DNA from: DASYVD01 sp050693035
GTDB lineage: Bacteria > Actinomycetota > UBA4738 > CALAEC01
Assembly (NCBI GenBank): GCA_050693035.1
Contig: JBOGWB010000094.1
Location: forward strand, 1 to 40,287
Reading direction: 5' to 3'
DNA length: 40,287 nucleotides
Below the pieces are notes generated by a model. The model was not told the DNA's origin, ran no database searches, and was given only the letters and a program-made list of their open reading frames with translations. A program made the translations under genes and the position numbers. This document shows, one piece after another, positions 16,118 to 23,903 of the stretch (positions are counted from its first letter, which is position 1; each line of letters starts with the position of its first letter).

Positions 16118-17041
16118 GTGCATGCGATGCGACAGAACCACGAGGACAGGTCCAGCTGGACGTTCGAGGAGGGGACGAAGATCGCCCCCAGGAGGTCCGC
16201 CCTCAGGTTGCTCGGCGGCGGCCGCCGGTACGAGGCCTACCTGGCCTGGGACGAAGGCCTGTTCTCACTCGTCGTGGCCAAGATCCTGCGTCCCGACCAG
16301 GTGGATGACCCGCGGGCCCGAAGCGAGCTCGCTCGCGAGGCTGAAGCCCTCGAGAGGCTGCAGCACCCCGTCCTTCCCCGGTGCTTCGAGAGCTCCCTGG
16401 ATGGAGACCGTCCCCACCTCGTCATGGAGTTCCTGGACGGGCCGCGCCTGTCCACGCTGATACGGAGGTACGGTCCGTTGGCCGTCGAACAGGTCCTTCC
16501 CCTCGCGCTTCAGATCTGCTCGGCGCTCCACTACATGGGCGAAGCGAGCATGGCCCATCTCGACGTGAAGCCCAAGAACGTCATCATGGGGGCCCCTCCC
16601 CGATTGATCGACCTCAGCATCGCCAGGACCGTCGAGGAGGCCCGCTCGACCAGAGGGCCGATCGGGACAGACGCCTACATGGCCCCCGAGCAGTGCGGGG
16701 TCGAAGGGGCCGGAGAGATGGGGCTCCCGGCCGACATCTGGGGCTTGGGCGTCACGCTCTACGAGGCGATCTCGGGAGCGCTCCCTTTCCCGAGAGGAGC
16801 ACGGGACGGCGGCCCGGACGAGCGCTTCCCTCAGCTCGTGCTGGAACCGGCGCCGCTTCCGGGAGACGTTTCGGAGCAGCTCGCCGTTCCGCTTCTTTCG
16901 TGCCTGGAGAAGCGGCCCACGGACCGCCCGACGCCGGCGGAGCTGGCGGACGGGCTGCAATCCCTCGCAGCCGCCCTGCCGCGTCCTCAGGTCCTCCCGA
17001 GGCTCCAGCCCCGTGGCCGTCGTCGTCCCCGGTGGACATGA
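16118..17041 (+). CDS. Soluble Ser/Thr protein kinase with variant DFG motif
   Basis: 307 residues with a eukaryotic-type kinase fold. LLGGGRRYEAYLA (glycine-rich loop) is near residues 30-42, VVAKIL with the ATP-binding lysine near 53-58, and the catalytic loop HLDVKPKN near 147-154 with Asp and Asn intact. The metal motif reads DLS instead of DFG (LIDLSIAR). Then come GTDAYMAPEQ, DIWGLGVTLYE and a kinase C-lobe ending in RPT. The key catalytic residues are present, so activity is plausible. There is no membrane helix and no PASTA domain, unlike PknB-type kinases, only a short basic tail. GTG 16118 has AGGGG upstream, and an in-frame ATG at 16127 is an alternative. Its operator is shared with the neighbouring two-component genes, linking phosphorelay and Ser/Thr signalling. 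Its stop codon lies inside the next operator. Confidence 0.85.
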   Translation: MHAMRQNHEDRSSWTFEEGTKIAPRRSALRLLGGGRRYEAYLAWDEGLFSLVVAKILRPDQVDDPRARSELAREAEALERLQHPVLPRCFESSLDGDRPHLVMEFLDGPRLSTLIRRYGPLAVEQVLPLALQICSALHYMGEASMAHLDVKPKNVIMGAPPRLIDLSIARTVEEARSTRGPIGTDAYMAPEQCGVEGAGEMGLPADIWGLGVTLYEAISGALPFPRGARDGGPDERFPQLVLEPAPLPGDVSEQLAVPLLSCLEKRPTDRPTPAELADGLQSLAAALPRPQVLPRLQPRGRRRPRWT

Positions 17042-17091
17042 GACGCCTCTCACCCCGCTCTCACGGCCATCTCACGGGCAGTGGCTACGGT
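17038..17091 (+). promoter_or_regulatory. Composite operator-promoter, copy 4 of 4 (for the Gly/Asp repeat protein)
   Basis: ATGAGA (17038, overlapping the kinase stop codon), N4, TCTCAC (17048), N5, TCTCAC (17059), N5, TCTCAC (17070), N10, TACGGT (17086-17091). It has the best repeats and the best -10 of the four, so it may be the strongest site. Transcription should start near 17098. Confidence 0.8.
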
Positions 17092-17131
17092 TCCTGGCAG
17101 GAAGCGGCGAAGGACGAGACAGGAGGAAACC

Positions 17132-17554
17132 ATGTGGGGTAAGGCGATTGTGGCAGGACTGGCAGTCGCCCTCGGCATCGGGGTCGCCGTGGTGACGTCT
17201 CCCGCAGACGACACCCCGAGCGTGGCGGCCCTCGACGTCTCCGATGACGAGGTCGTCCGCCGGCTCGATGCGGACGACGGGTCGGCCGAGGACGAGGATG
17301 ACGGCGACGGCGACGACACGCGAGGCGACGACGGCACCGGCGGTGGGAACAACACCGGCGACGGTGACGACACCCGCGGCAACGACGGGACCGGCGGCGG
17401 GGACAACACCGGCGACGGTGATGCCACGGCCGGAAACGCCGGCACCGGCGGCGGCGACAACACCGGCGGCGGCGGTGGTGGGGGTGGCGGCACCGACACC
17501 GGAACCGGCGGGGGTGGCGGCACCGACACCGGAACCGGCGGGGGGGACACCTAA
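17132..17554 (+). CDS. Exported Gly/Asp/Thr-rich repeat protein
   Basis: 140 residues. A hydrophobic N-terminal signal or anchor (MWGKAIVAGLAVALGIGVAV) is followed by an acidic segment and then a repeat domain. Three 18-residue units of the type DDTRGNDGTGGGDNTGDG lie at residues 61-78, 79-96 and 97-114, followed by a glycine run and two TDTGTGGGGG units. There is no sortase motif or C-terminal anchor, so it is either secreted or held by the N-terminal helix. The acidic, glycine-rich composition resembles Ca2+-binding repeats, but I cannot assign it to RTX or another family. The start ATG 17132 has a strong AGGAGG site. It is under operator copy 4, shares its Asp/Gly/Thr bias with the tail of the small membrane protein at 15605, and is followed by a terminator. 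Confidence 0.75.
   Translation: MWGKAIVAGLAVALGIGVAVVTSPADDTPSVAALDVSDDEVVRRLDADDGSAEDEDDGDGDDTRGDDGTGGGNNTGDGDDTRGNDGTGGGDNTGDGDATAGNAGTGGGDNTGGGGGGGGGTDTGTGGGGGTDTGTGGGDT
17481..17540 (+). repeat. Exact 30-bp tandem repeat, two copies, inside the Gly/Asp repeat gene
   Basis: Bases 17481-17510 and 17511-17540 are identical and encode the two TDTGTGGGGG units. Such exact copies are prone to slippage, so repeat number may vary between strains. Confidence 0.85.
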
Positions 17555-17581
17555 GGCACCGGCCGGACCTCTCCACGAACA

Positions 17582-17612
17582 CCGAGGACGCCGCCACAGG
17601 CGGCGTCCTCGG
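17582..17612 (+). terminator. Strong hairpin terminator after the repeat-protein gene
   Basis: A perfect 14-bp stem (17582-17595 with 17599-17612) and a 3-nt loop, followed by a pyrimidine-rich run, 27 bp after the stop codon. Confidence 0.8.
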
Positions 17613-17679
17613 CTTCTCCGCCTTCTTCCGGCGGTTGGCCATTCGTCGCCCCAACCCCCGTGCGTGCGGGCTACTTGGG

Positions 17680-17685
17680 TAGGAT
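17680..17685 (+). promoter_or_regulatory. -10 element before the MASE1-phosphatase gene
   Basis: TAGGAT lies 25 nt before the GTG start, with AAGG at 17700-17703 as a ribosome site. It is a conventional leadered promoter. Confidence 0.4.
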
Positions 17686-17710
17686 GAGGCGGTTTTCCTG
17701 AAGGTCTATC

Positions 17711-20233
17711 GTGGGCCCCTTGGGCAGCGTCTCGAAGTCCACCCCACCAGAGGTATCCGCTTCGCCCCTTTCGGGGCTCCCAGTGGACGTGGCCAAGATG
17801 GTTCTGCTGGGCCTGGTCTACTACGTGGCCGCGCTCCTGAGCCTCCGCATCGCACTGATCGAGGAGAACGTCACCCCCCTGTGGCCACCGACGGGGATCG
17901 CGCTCGTGGCCTTCCTGACGTTGGGCCGCCGCCTGTGGCCCGGGATCGCCATCGCCGCCTTCCTCGTCAACGCTCCTATCAGTACCTCGCTCCTGGCCGC
18001 CGCCACCACCGCGATGGGGAATACCGCCGCCCCGCTCGTGGCGGCGTCCCTGCTCATCCGGGTGGGGTTTCGCAAGGAGATCGACCGAAGGAAGGACGCC
18101 GTGGCCATCGTCCTCCTCGCCGCACTGCTCAGCATGCTCGTGAGCGCCACGGTCGGAGCGGGGACTCTGGTACTTTCGGGAGCCATCCCCCGGGATGGAT
18201 TCCTCCCTGCCTGGTCGGTGTGGTGGGCGGGAGACGCGCTCGGCATCCTGGTGGTGGCCCCGTTCCTCCTGAGCCTGCGGTCTCTGCGCGACCGGCGCCC
18301 CCGAGGTTGGGCCCGGCTCACCGAGGCCGGCGCCCTCCTGCTCGTACTCACGGCGGTCTCCCTGTTCGTGCTCCGCTCCGATCTGGCGCTCCTGTTCCTG
18401 GTCCTTCCGCTCCTGGGTCTGGCCGCCTGGCGCTTCCAGCAACTCGGAGCGGCACCCGGCGCGCTCCTGGTTGCCACCCTCGCCACGGGAGCGGCGGTGC
18501 AGGGCCAGGGTCCGTTCGCCTCGGGGACGCTCTTCGACAAGATGATCACGCTCCAGGCCTTCAACGCCGCCGTTGCCTTCACCTCGTTCTTCTTTGCAGC
18601 GATGGTGTCGGAGCGCCTCAGGGCGAGGGATGCGCTCGAGAGAGCGGCCATCGACCTGGAAGAGCGAGTCCGGCGGCGGACCGGGGAGCTCTCGGCTGCC
18701 AACGAGGAGCTGTCGCGGGAGATCGCCGATCGCCGAGAGGCGGAGACGAGGTTGCTGCAGAGCCAGCGGCAGCTCGCGGAGGCGCAGCGGATCGCCCATG
18801 TGGGGAGCTGGGAATGGGACCCGGTCACCAACGAGGTGACCTGGTCCGACGAGATGTACGTCATCCACGGCTACGCCCCGCAGCAGTTCCCCGTCACATA
18901 CGGCAAGGCAACGGAGCTGATCGTCCCGGAAGACATCGAACGGATACAGCAGAACCTGGACCGCGCCTGCACGGACCGAATGAGTGAAGTGCCCGAGATC
19001 GAGTACCGGATCCTCCGCCCGGACGGGGAGGAACGCGTGCTCCTGGGGAGCGGGAAGCTGCTGCTCGGTCCCGAGGGCAATCCCGTCCGGATGATCGGAA
19101 TCGTCCAGGACATCACGGAGCGAGCCCGATACGAGCGGGAACACGAGATCGCCAAGACGCTCCAGCAGGCGCTCCTTCCAAAGGAACTGCCCCAGGTCGA
19201 ACCGGTGGACCTGGCGGTCCGCTACATCGCCCGAGGTGCGGGGGTGGAGGTGGGGGGCGACTGGTACGACGCCCTCGAACTACCGAACGGGCACCTGGCG
19301 ATGATGGTGGGAGACGTTTCCGGACGGGGCCTCCAGGCGGGGGCGGTGATGGGCCAGCTCCGGATGGCCGCTCGTGCCTACGCACTCGAGTCGCATGACC
19401 CCGTGACGGTCTTGGAACGGATCGACGAGCTGCTCCAGCAGGTCGACGCGTTCCAGATGGCGACCTTGATCTATGTGATCTTCGATCCCCTGGCCTTCGA
19501 GATCCATTTCGTGAGCGCCGGGCACCCACCACCGCTCATCCTCTCCCCCAACGGCAGCGCCTCCTTCGTCGACCACCCCCCGTCGGTGCCGCTCGGCGTC
19601 GCCTGGCATGTCCGTCGCCCGGAGATGGTGGCATCCGTGGAACCGGGAGCGACCCTCATCCTCTACACGGACGGGCTCGTGGAGCGGCGTGGGGAGTCCA
19701 TCGAGGATGGACTGTCCAAGCTGAAACGGGCGGCCGAGGCCGCACCGGAGGGAGTGGATCCCTTGCTCGATCACCTCATCGCCTCCCTGGTCGACGAGGT
19801 GGCCGAGGACGACGTCGCCTTGCTGGCGGTCTCGTTCCGGCGGCCGGCCCAGAACCTCCACCTGAAACTGCCGGCCGAGCCCGCGGCGCTCTCCTCGATT
19901 CGACGAACGATGAGGCGCTGGCTCAGGTCGGTGGACGCCGGCGAAGAGGAGGCGCATGACATCGTCCTTGCGTGCGGGGAAGCCTGCTCGAACGCGATCG
20001 AGCATGCGTACGGGCCCTTCGACGCCTTCATCGAGATACAAGCTCGGCTGGTGGATGGAGAGGTCGCCGTGACGATTCGTGATTTCGGCACGTGGAGAGC
20101 GCCGCGAACCGACCACAGAGGCCGAGGATTCATGTTGATGGAGGGACTGATGGATTCAGTGAGGGTCCATCGCCTCGAGGACGGGACCGAGGTGCGGCTG
20201 CGCCGAAGGCTGCACGGGGCGGCCTCCCCATGA
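17711..20233 (+). CDS. MASE1-PAS-SpoIIE phosphatase-HATPase fusion (partner-switching regulator)
   Basis: 840 residues. Domains in order: an N-terminal MASE1-type sensor with about eight membrane helices (30-300; NVTPLWPPTGIALVA is typical), a coiled-coil linker, a PAS domain (about 350-470; WEWDPVTNEVTWSDEM), a PP2C/SpoIIE phosphatase (about 475-700; GGDWYDA, MVGDVSGRGLQAG and TLILYTDGLVERR with the metal-binding aspartates), and an RsbW-like ATPase (about 715-835; ACGEACSNAIEHAYG is the N box). The phosphatase would remove phosphate from a STAS antagonist and the kinase-like domain would add it back or bind a sigma factor, so one protein carries both activities. The STAS partner follows directly. 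The start GTG 17711 has AAGG upstream. Confidence 0.9.
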   Translation: MGPLGSVSKSTPPEVSASPLSGLPVDVAKMVLLGLVYYVAALLSLRIALIEENVTPLWPPTGIALVAFLTLGRRLWPGIAIAAFLVNAPISTSLLAAATTAMGNTAAPLVAASLLIRVGFRKEIDRRKDAVAIVLLAALLSMLVSATVGAGTLVLSGAIPRDGFLPAWSVWWAGDALGILVVAPFLLSLRSLRDRRPRGWARLTEAGALLLVLTAVSLFVLRSDLALLFLVLPLLGLAAWRFQQLGAAPGALLVATLATGAAVQGQGPFASGTLFDKMITLQAFNAAVAFTSFFFAAMVSERLRARDALERAAIDLEERVRRRTGELSAANEELSREIADRREAETRLLQSQRQLAEAQRIAHVGSWEWDPVTNEVTWSDEMYVIHGYAPQQFPVTYGKATELIVPEDIERIQQNLDRACTDRMSEVPEIEYRILRPDGEERVLLGSGKLLLGPEGNPVRMIGIVQDITERARYEREHEIAKTLQQALLPKELPQVEPVDLAVRYIARGAGVEVGGDWYDALELPNGHLAMMVGDVSGRGLQAGAVMGQLRMAARAYALESHDPVTVLERIDELLQQVDAFQMATLIYVIFDPLAFEIHFVSAGHPPPLILSPNGSASFVDHPPSVPLGVAWHVRRPEMVASVEPGATLILYTDGLVERRGESIEDGLSKLKRAAEAAPEGVDPLLDHLIASLVDEVAEDDVALLAVSFRRPAQNLHLKLPAEPAALSSIRRTMRRWLRSVDAGEEEAHDIVLACGEACSNAIEHAYGPFDAFIEIQARLVDGEVAVTIRDFGTWRAPRTDHRGRGFMLMEGLMDSVRVHRLEDGTEVRLRRRLHGAASP

Positions 20234-20595
20234 CCGAGCTGGCCACGGTCACGTTCGAGGATCGGGACGGGATCATCGTGGCTCACCTGGATGGCGAGAT
20301 CGACATGTCCAACGCGGAGAGCCTCACGAAGACGATCGGCCGAGCCGTCTCCAACCAAGCCGTCGGAATGGTCGTCGACCTTTCGGAGGTCACCTACCTC
20401 GACAGCGCGGGGATCCGTTTGGTGTTCGAGTTGGCGCGGCGTCTCGGCCAGCGCGGCCAGCGGATCACCCTTGTCGTTGCGGACCGGGCGCCCCTCCAGC
20501 GCGTCTTTGAACTGACCGATGTCGCGGCCGCCATGCCGGTGTGCCGGACCGTCGAGCAGGCCCGGTCTCGGTTGTTCGACACGGAACGAACCTGA
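20230..20595 (+). CDS. STAS-domain anti-sigma factor antagonist
   Basis: A 121-residue STAS protein like RsbV/SpoIIAA. It has LDGEIDMSNAESL near residues 19-31 and the phosphorylatable serine in LDSAGIRLVFELARR near residue 58, where most family members have DSTG or DSAG. When not phosphorylated, such proteins bind the anti-sigma kinase and free the sigma factor. ATG 20230 overlaps the stop of the upstream fusion gene (ATGA), so expression is coupled and the partners are made together. The target sigma factor is not encoded nearby. Confidence 0.9.
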   Translation: MTELATVTFEDRDGIIVAHLDGEIDMSNAESLTKTIGRAVSNQAVGMVVDLSEVTYLDSAGIRLVFELARRLGQRGQRITLVVADRAPLQRVFELTDVAAAMPVCRTVEQARSRLFDTERT

Positions 20596-20676
20596 TGCGG
20601 GACATGGGCGTGACGCAGATCGCCACCACCCTCTCGGCGGAGGTGGCGGCTTCCGTCAGGTCGGTCACGTCCACGC

Positions 20677-22071
20677 TCACCCTCGCGCACTCAGCCGTTG
20701 AAGGCCATCGTAGGCCGCGTACTTGTACTCCTCGGTGTACGTGGGGACGTTGTACGTCGTGTGGATGAACCGGTCGATGTCCGCCTCTGCGTGCAGGGCA
20801 GCCTGTCCGACGTGGATGAGCTCTCCGGCGATCTCTCCGAGGATGTGCACCCCGAGCAGCTTCCGATCGTCGGCCCGGAACACCAGCTTGACGAGTCCGT
20901 CCGTCCACCCGGAGATGTTGGCCCGCGTGTTGTTGACGAAATACCCCCGTCCGACCTCGTAGTCGATCCCCGCCGTCGCGGCGTCCTCCTCGGTCATCCC
21001 CGTCCCCGCCGCCTCGGGGATCGAGTAGATGGCCATCGGAGGCAGCGGGTCCACGGTCAGCTTGAACGGGATGTCGAACGCGTGGCAGGCCGCCACCCGC
21101 CCCTGCTCCATGGAAGCGGAGGCCAGAGCGGGCGGTCCGATCACATCTCCCGCCGCGTAGATGCCCGGGACGGACGTCTGGAACGTCTCGTCCACCACGA
21201 TCCGCCCCCGGTCGTCGACCGCCACCCCCACGGCCTCGAGGCCCAGCCCCTCGGTGTTCCCCGATCGCCCCGCCGCGAACAGCACCTTCTCGAACGGAAG
21301 TGTCTCTCCGTCGGGAAGCCCGACCTGGAGCCGCCCGCCCCGCCGCTCGATGGAGGCCGGCCCGGTGCTTCCCAGGAACAGTCGCATCCCCATCCCTCGG
21401 AAGGACGCCGCCAACCCCTCGGAGATCTCCACGTCCAGGAACGACGCCAGTCGCGGGGCCAGGTCGACGATGGCGACCTCCACACCGAGGGCGGCGAAGA
21501 TCGAGGCGTACTCGCATCCCACCGGGCCGCCGCCGATCACCGCAAGCGACCCGGGCAACCGGTCCATGGTCAAGATGTTCTCGGAATCGTGGACGTCGGG
21601 GTCGTCGAACGGCACGGCCCTGGGACGAAGGGGCCGTGAGCCCGTGGCGATGAGCACGACCTCGCCTCGTAGACGCGTGGTCTGGCCGTCCTCCGACACG
21701 GCGACGGTTCCATCCTCGTCGAGGGAGGCTCGTCCCCGGATCAGCCGGATCCCATGACGGTCCAGGTTCTGTGAGACGGCGTCGAGTCTGGCCTGGATGA
21801 CCTGGGTCGTCCTGCCCATCAGCCGCTCCAGCGTCACTTCCGGTGACAGCTCCAGGCTCAGGCCGTAGATGTCCCGCTTCCGGAATCCACTCAGGTACAG
21901 GGCGGTCTCCCGGAGGGTCTTGTTGGGCACGCCGGCGTTCCGGACCACGGCTCCGCCGGGGGTCTCCTGCTCGACCACGGCAACGGATTTCCCGAAATAC
22001 GCGGCCTGGGTGGCGGCCTTCTCACCGGCTGGCCCCGCCCCGATCACCACGAAGTCGTAGCGTTCCCTCAT
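20677..22071 (-). CDS. sthA: Soluble pyridine nucleotide transhydrogenase-type flavoprotein
   Basis: 464 residues, an FAD- and NAD(P)-binding two-domain flavoprotein that would pass hydride between NADPH and NAD+. The FAD-binding motif GAGPAGEKAA is at residues 12-21, the NAD(P) motif GGGPVGCEYAS near 175-185, and the second FAD motif GIYAAGDVIGPPALAS near 308-323. The dimerisation domain (HILGEIAGELIHVGQAAL) is at the C-terminus. The CxxxxC redox pair of lipoamide and mercuric reductases is missing: the region reads ETPGGAVVRNAGVPNKTLRE, as in SthA-like proteins. That rules out a disulfide reductase. ATG 22071 follows GGGAG. It is divergent from the second two-component operon and convergent with the STAS gene. 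Confidence 0.88.
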   Translation of the reverse strand: MRERYDFVVIGAGPAGEKAATQAAYFGKSVAVVEQETPGGAVVRNAGVPNKTLRETALYLSGFRKRDIYGLSLELSPEVTLERLMGRTTQVIQARLDAVSQNLDRHGIRLIRGRASLDEDGTVAVSEDGQTTRLRGEVVLIATGSRPLRPRAVPFDDPDVHDSENILTMDRLPGSLAVIGGGPVGCEYASIFAALGVEVAIVDLAPRLASFLDVEISEGLAASFRGMGMRLFLGSTGPASIERRGGRLQVGLPDGETLPFEKVLFAAGRSGNTEGLGLEAVGVAVDDRGRIVVDETFQTSVPGIYAAGDVIGPPALASASMEQGRVAACHAFDIPFKLTVDPLPPMAIYSIPEAAGTGMTEEDAATAGIDYEVGRGYFVNNTRANISGWTDGLVKLVFRADDRKLLGVHILGEIAGELIHVGQAALHAEADIDRFIHTTYNVPTYTEEYKYAAYDGLQRLSARG

Positions 22072-22095
22072 CCGAGTCTCCCGACAAAGAGCGTC

Positions 22096-22101
22096 AGTCT
22101 A
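22096..22101 (-). promoter_or_regulatory. -10 element of the sthA promoter
   Basis: TAGACT on the minus strand, 24 nt before the sthA ATG. Confidence 0.4.
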
Positions 22102-22202
22102 TCGGACGCCCTCCTGCCGGCCGAGGTGATCGAGGCTGCCTACCCCGTATGTTCTGCACGGAATCTCCACATCCCTCACACCCATGCTGCACGATCGGCA
22201 CC

Positions 22203-22208
22203 TACACT
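22203..22208 (+). promoter_or_regulatory. -10 element of a leaderless response-regulator promoter
   Basis: TACACT lies 7 nt before the GTG start at 22216, with no Shine-Dalgarno sequence between. This is the actinobacterial leaderless layout. Confidence 0.5.
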
Positions 22209-22215
22209 GACACCC

Positions 22216-22896
22216 GTGGCCGACCGGACGATCCTGGTAGTCGAGGACGAGGCCACCATCGCGGGTTCGGTGGCCGCCCGGCTTCGGAAGGAGGGTTTCG
22301 CGGTGGAGATCGCCGCGGACGGACCCGCGGCGGTGGATCGCGTTCGAACCCTCCTGCCGGACCTGGTGATCCTGGACCTGATGCTTCCAGGGATGGACGG
22401 CCTGGAGGTCTGCCGAGAGATCCAGCGAGACCGCCCCGTTCCGGTCCTAATGCTGACCGCTCGAGACTCCGAGACTGACCTGCTCGTCGGTCTGGGCATC
22501 GGGGCCGACGACTACATGACGAAACCCTTCAGCCCCCGTGAGCTGGTCGCCCGGGTGAAAGCGCTTCTCCGGCGCGTCGAGCGGCGGGCCGCCGTGGCGT
22601 CGGGACCTTTCAAGATCGGTGAGCTTGAGATCGACCCGGGCCGGCGGCAGGTTCGCCGCAACGGGCACCCCGTCGAGCTTACCCGGACCGAGTTCGACCT
22701 CCTGCGGACCCTCGCGGTGCGGCCGGGCCTGGTGCACTCTCGCGAGCGCCTGCTGGCGGAGGTGTGGGGCTGGCGGGATGCATCGGGGCTCCGAACGGTC
22801 GATTCTCACATCCGCGGTCTCCGCCGCAAGCTCGGCGCCGACGTGGTCCGCACCCTCCACGGTGTCGGCTACGCGCTGGGAGGGCAGGAAGAATGA
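22216..22896 (+). CDS. OmpR-family response regulator (second system)
   Basis: 226 residues. The receiver has VVEDEA, the phospho-aspartate in LVILDLMLPGMDGLEV near residue 52 and the KPF lysine near 101. The winged helix has ELTRTEFDLLRTLAVRPGLVHSRERLLAEVWG and DSHIRGLRRKLG with the family end GVGYAL. It is the first gene of a four-gene operon with its kinase, a membrane protein and YjbQ. The GTG start is placed by the -10 hexamer seven bases upstream. The operator of the other two-component system is not present before this gene, so the two systems appear separate. Confidence 0.92.
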   Translation: MADRTILVVEDEATIAGSVAARLRKEGFAVEIAADGPAAVDRVRTLLPDLVILDLMLPGMDGLEVCREIQRDRPVPVLMLTARDSETDLLVGLGIGADDYMTKPFSPRELVARVKALLRRVERRAAVASGPFKIGELEIDPGRRQVRRNGHPVELTRTEFDLLRTLAVRPGLVHSRERLLAEVWGWRDASGLRTVDSHIRGLRRKLGADVVRTLHGVGYALGGQEE

Positions 22897-23903
22897 GACC
22901 ACTCGACTTCCTCTCCTCGATCAAGATGAAGCTCGGCGTGGTCATCGTCGCCGCGGTGGGCGTGGTGGTCCTCGTTCACGCGCTCGGTGTCGGCGCCGAC
23001 ATCCCCCTCATTGTCGTCGGCGTCCTGGCGGCGGCGCTCGCGCTCGGCATGGTGCAGATCCTGGCCCGGGGGATGACCTCTCCGCTACGAGAGATGGTAG
23101 CCGCCACCCGAGCCATGGCTCGTGGCGACTACTCGAAGCGGGTCCGGGCGACATCCCGCGACGAGGTCGGGGAGCTCGCTCGGGCGTTCAACGCGATGGC
23201 CGCCGAGCTGGCGCAGACCGAACGCCTTCGCCGCGACCTCGTGGCAACGGTCTCCCACGAGCTCCGCACACCGATCACCGCCCTGCAGGCCGTCCTGGAG
23301 AACCTGATCGACCAGATCGAGCCGCCCGACCCGGCCACCCTCCGCACCATGCTGACGCAGACGCAACGGTTGGGAGCACTGATCAACCAGCTCCTCGACC
23401 TCTCCCGGCTCGAGGCGGGGACCGTGCCTCTCGAGCGGCGTCCCTTCGAGGTGGTGTCCTTGCTCCGGCAGGCGGTGGAGGAGTCTCGGCTCCACGTCGA
23501 CCGTGGCGTGTCGAAGCGAGTGAAGATCACCGTCTCTGCCGAGCCATCCCTCCGCGCGAACGGCGACCCGGAGCGAATCCACCAGGTGGTGGCGAACCTT
23601 CTGGAGAACGCCGTCCGGCATTCACCCGAAGGCGGCGAGATCATCCTGGCGGCGCGCGTGGACCGCGACCGGGTACGCATCGAAGTGCGCGACGAGGGCC
23701 CCGGCATTCCCCCCGACGAGGTCGACCGCGTGTTCGAGCGCTTCTACCGTGGCGCGACGAGCTCTCCCCGGCAGAGCGGGACCGGGCTGGGGCTGGCCAT
23801 CGCCAGGTGGATCGTGGACCTCCATGGTGGAGACATCCGCGCGGAGTCGAACCACCCCCGAGGGTGCCGCATGGTGGTGGAGCTTCCCCGGGACGGGACA
23901 TGA
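22893..23903 (+). CDS. Histidine kinase with minimal sensor loop
   Basis: 336 residues. Two membrane helices (MKLGVVIVAAVGVVVLVHALG and PLIVVGVLAAALALGMVQIL) are separated by only about seven residues, so there is no external sensor domain and the signal is likely sensed in or at the membrane. A HAMP domain follows, then HisKA with DLVATVSHELRTPITALQ holding the phospho-histidine, and an ATPase domain with NLLENAVRHSPEGG, DEGPGIPPDE and GTGLGLAIARWIV. ATG 22893 overlaps the regulator stop (ATGA), and its own stop overlaps the next start the same way. The membrane protein encoded next could act as the actual sensor (inference). Confidence 0.9.
   Translation: MRPLDFLSSIKMKLGVVIVAAVGVVVLVHALGVGADIPLIVVGVLAAALALGMVQILARGMTSPLREMVAATRAMARGDYSKRVRATSRDEVGELARAFNAMAAELAQTERLRRDLVATVSHELRTPITALQAVLENLIDQIEPPDPATLRTMLTQTQRLGALINQLLDLSRLEAGTVPLERRPFEVVSLLRQAVEESRLHVDRGVSKRVKITVSAEPSLRANGDPERIHQVVANLLENAVRHSPEGGEIILAARVDRDRVRIEVRDEGPGIPPDEVDRVFERFYRGATSSPRQSGTGLGLAIARWIVDLHGGDIRAESNHPRGCRMVVELPRDGT

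Noticed and set aside
20677..22071. Call as dihydrolipoamide dehydrogenase or mercuric reductase
   Set aside because: The CxxxxC redox cysteines are absent from the N-terminal FAD region, so a transhydrogenase-type flavoprotein is the better call.
22164..22179. TCTCCA and CCTCAC before the second response regulator, resembling the TCTCAC operator
   Set aside because: Spacing is 10 bp, not 11, with mismatches and no inverted half-site or third repeat, so it does not fit the four-copy pattern.
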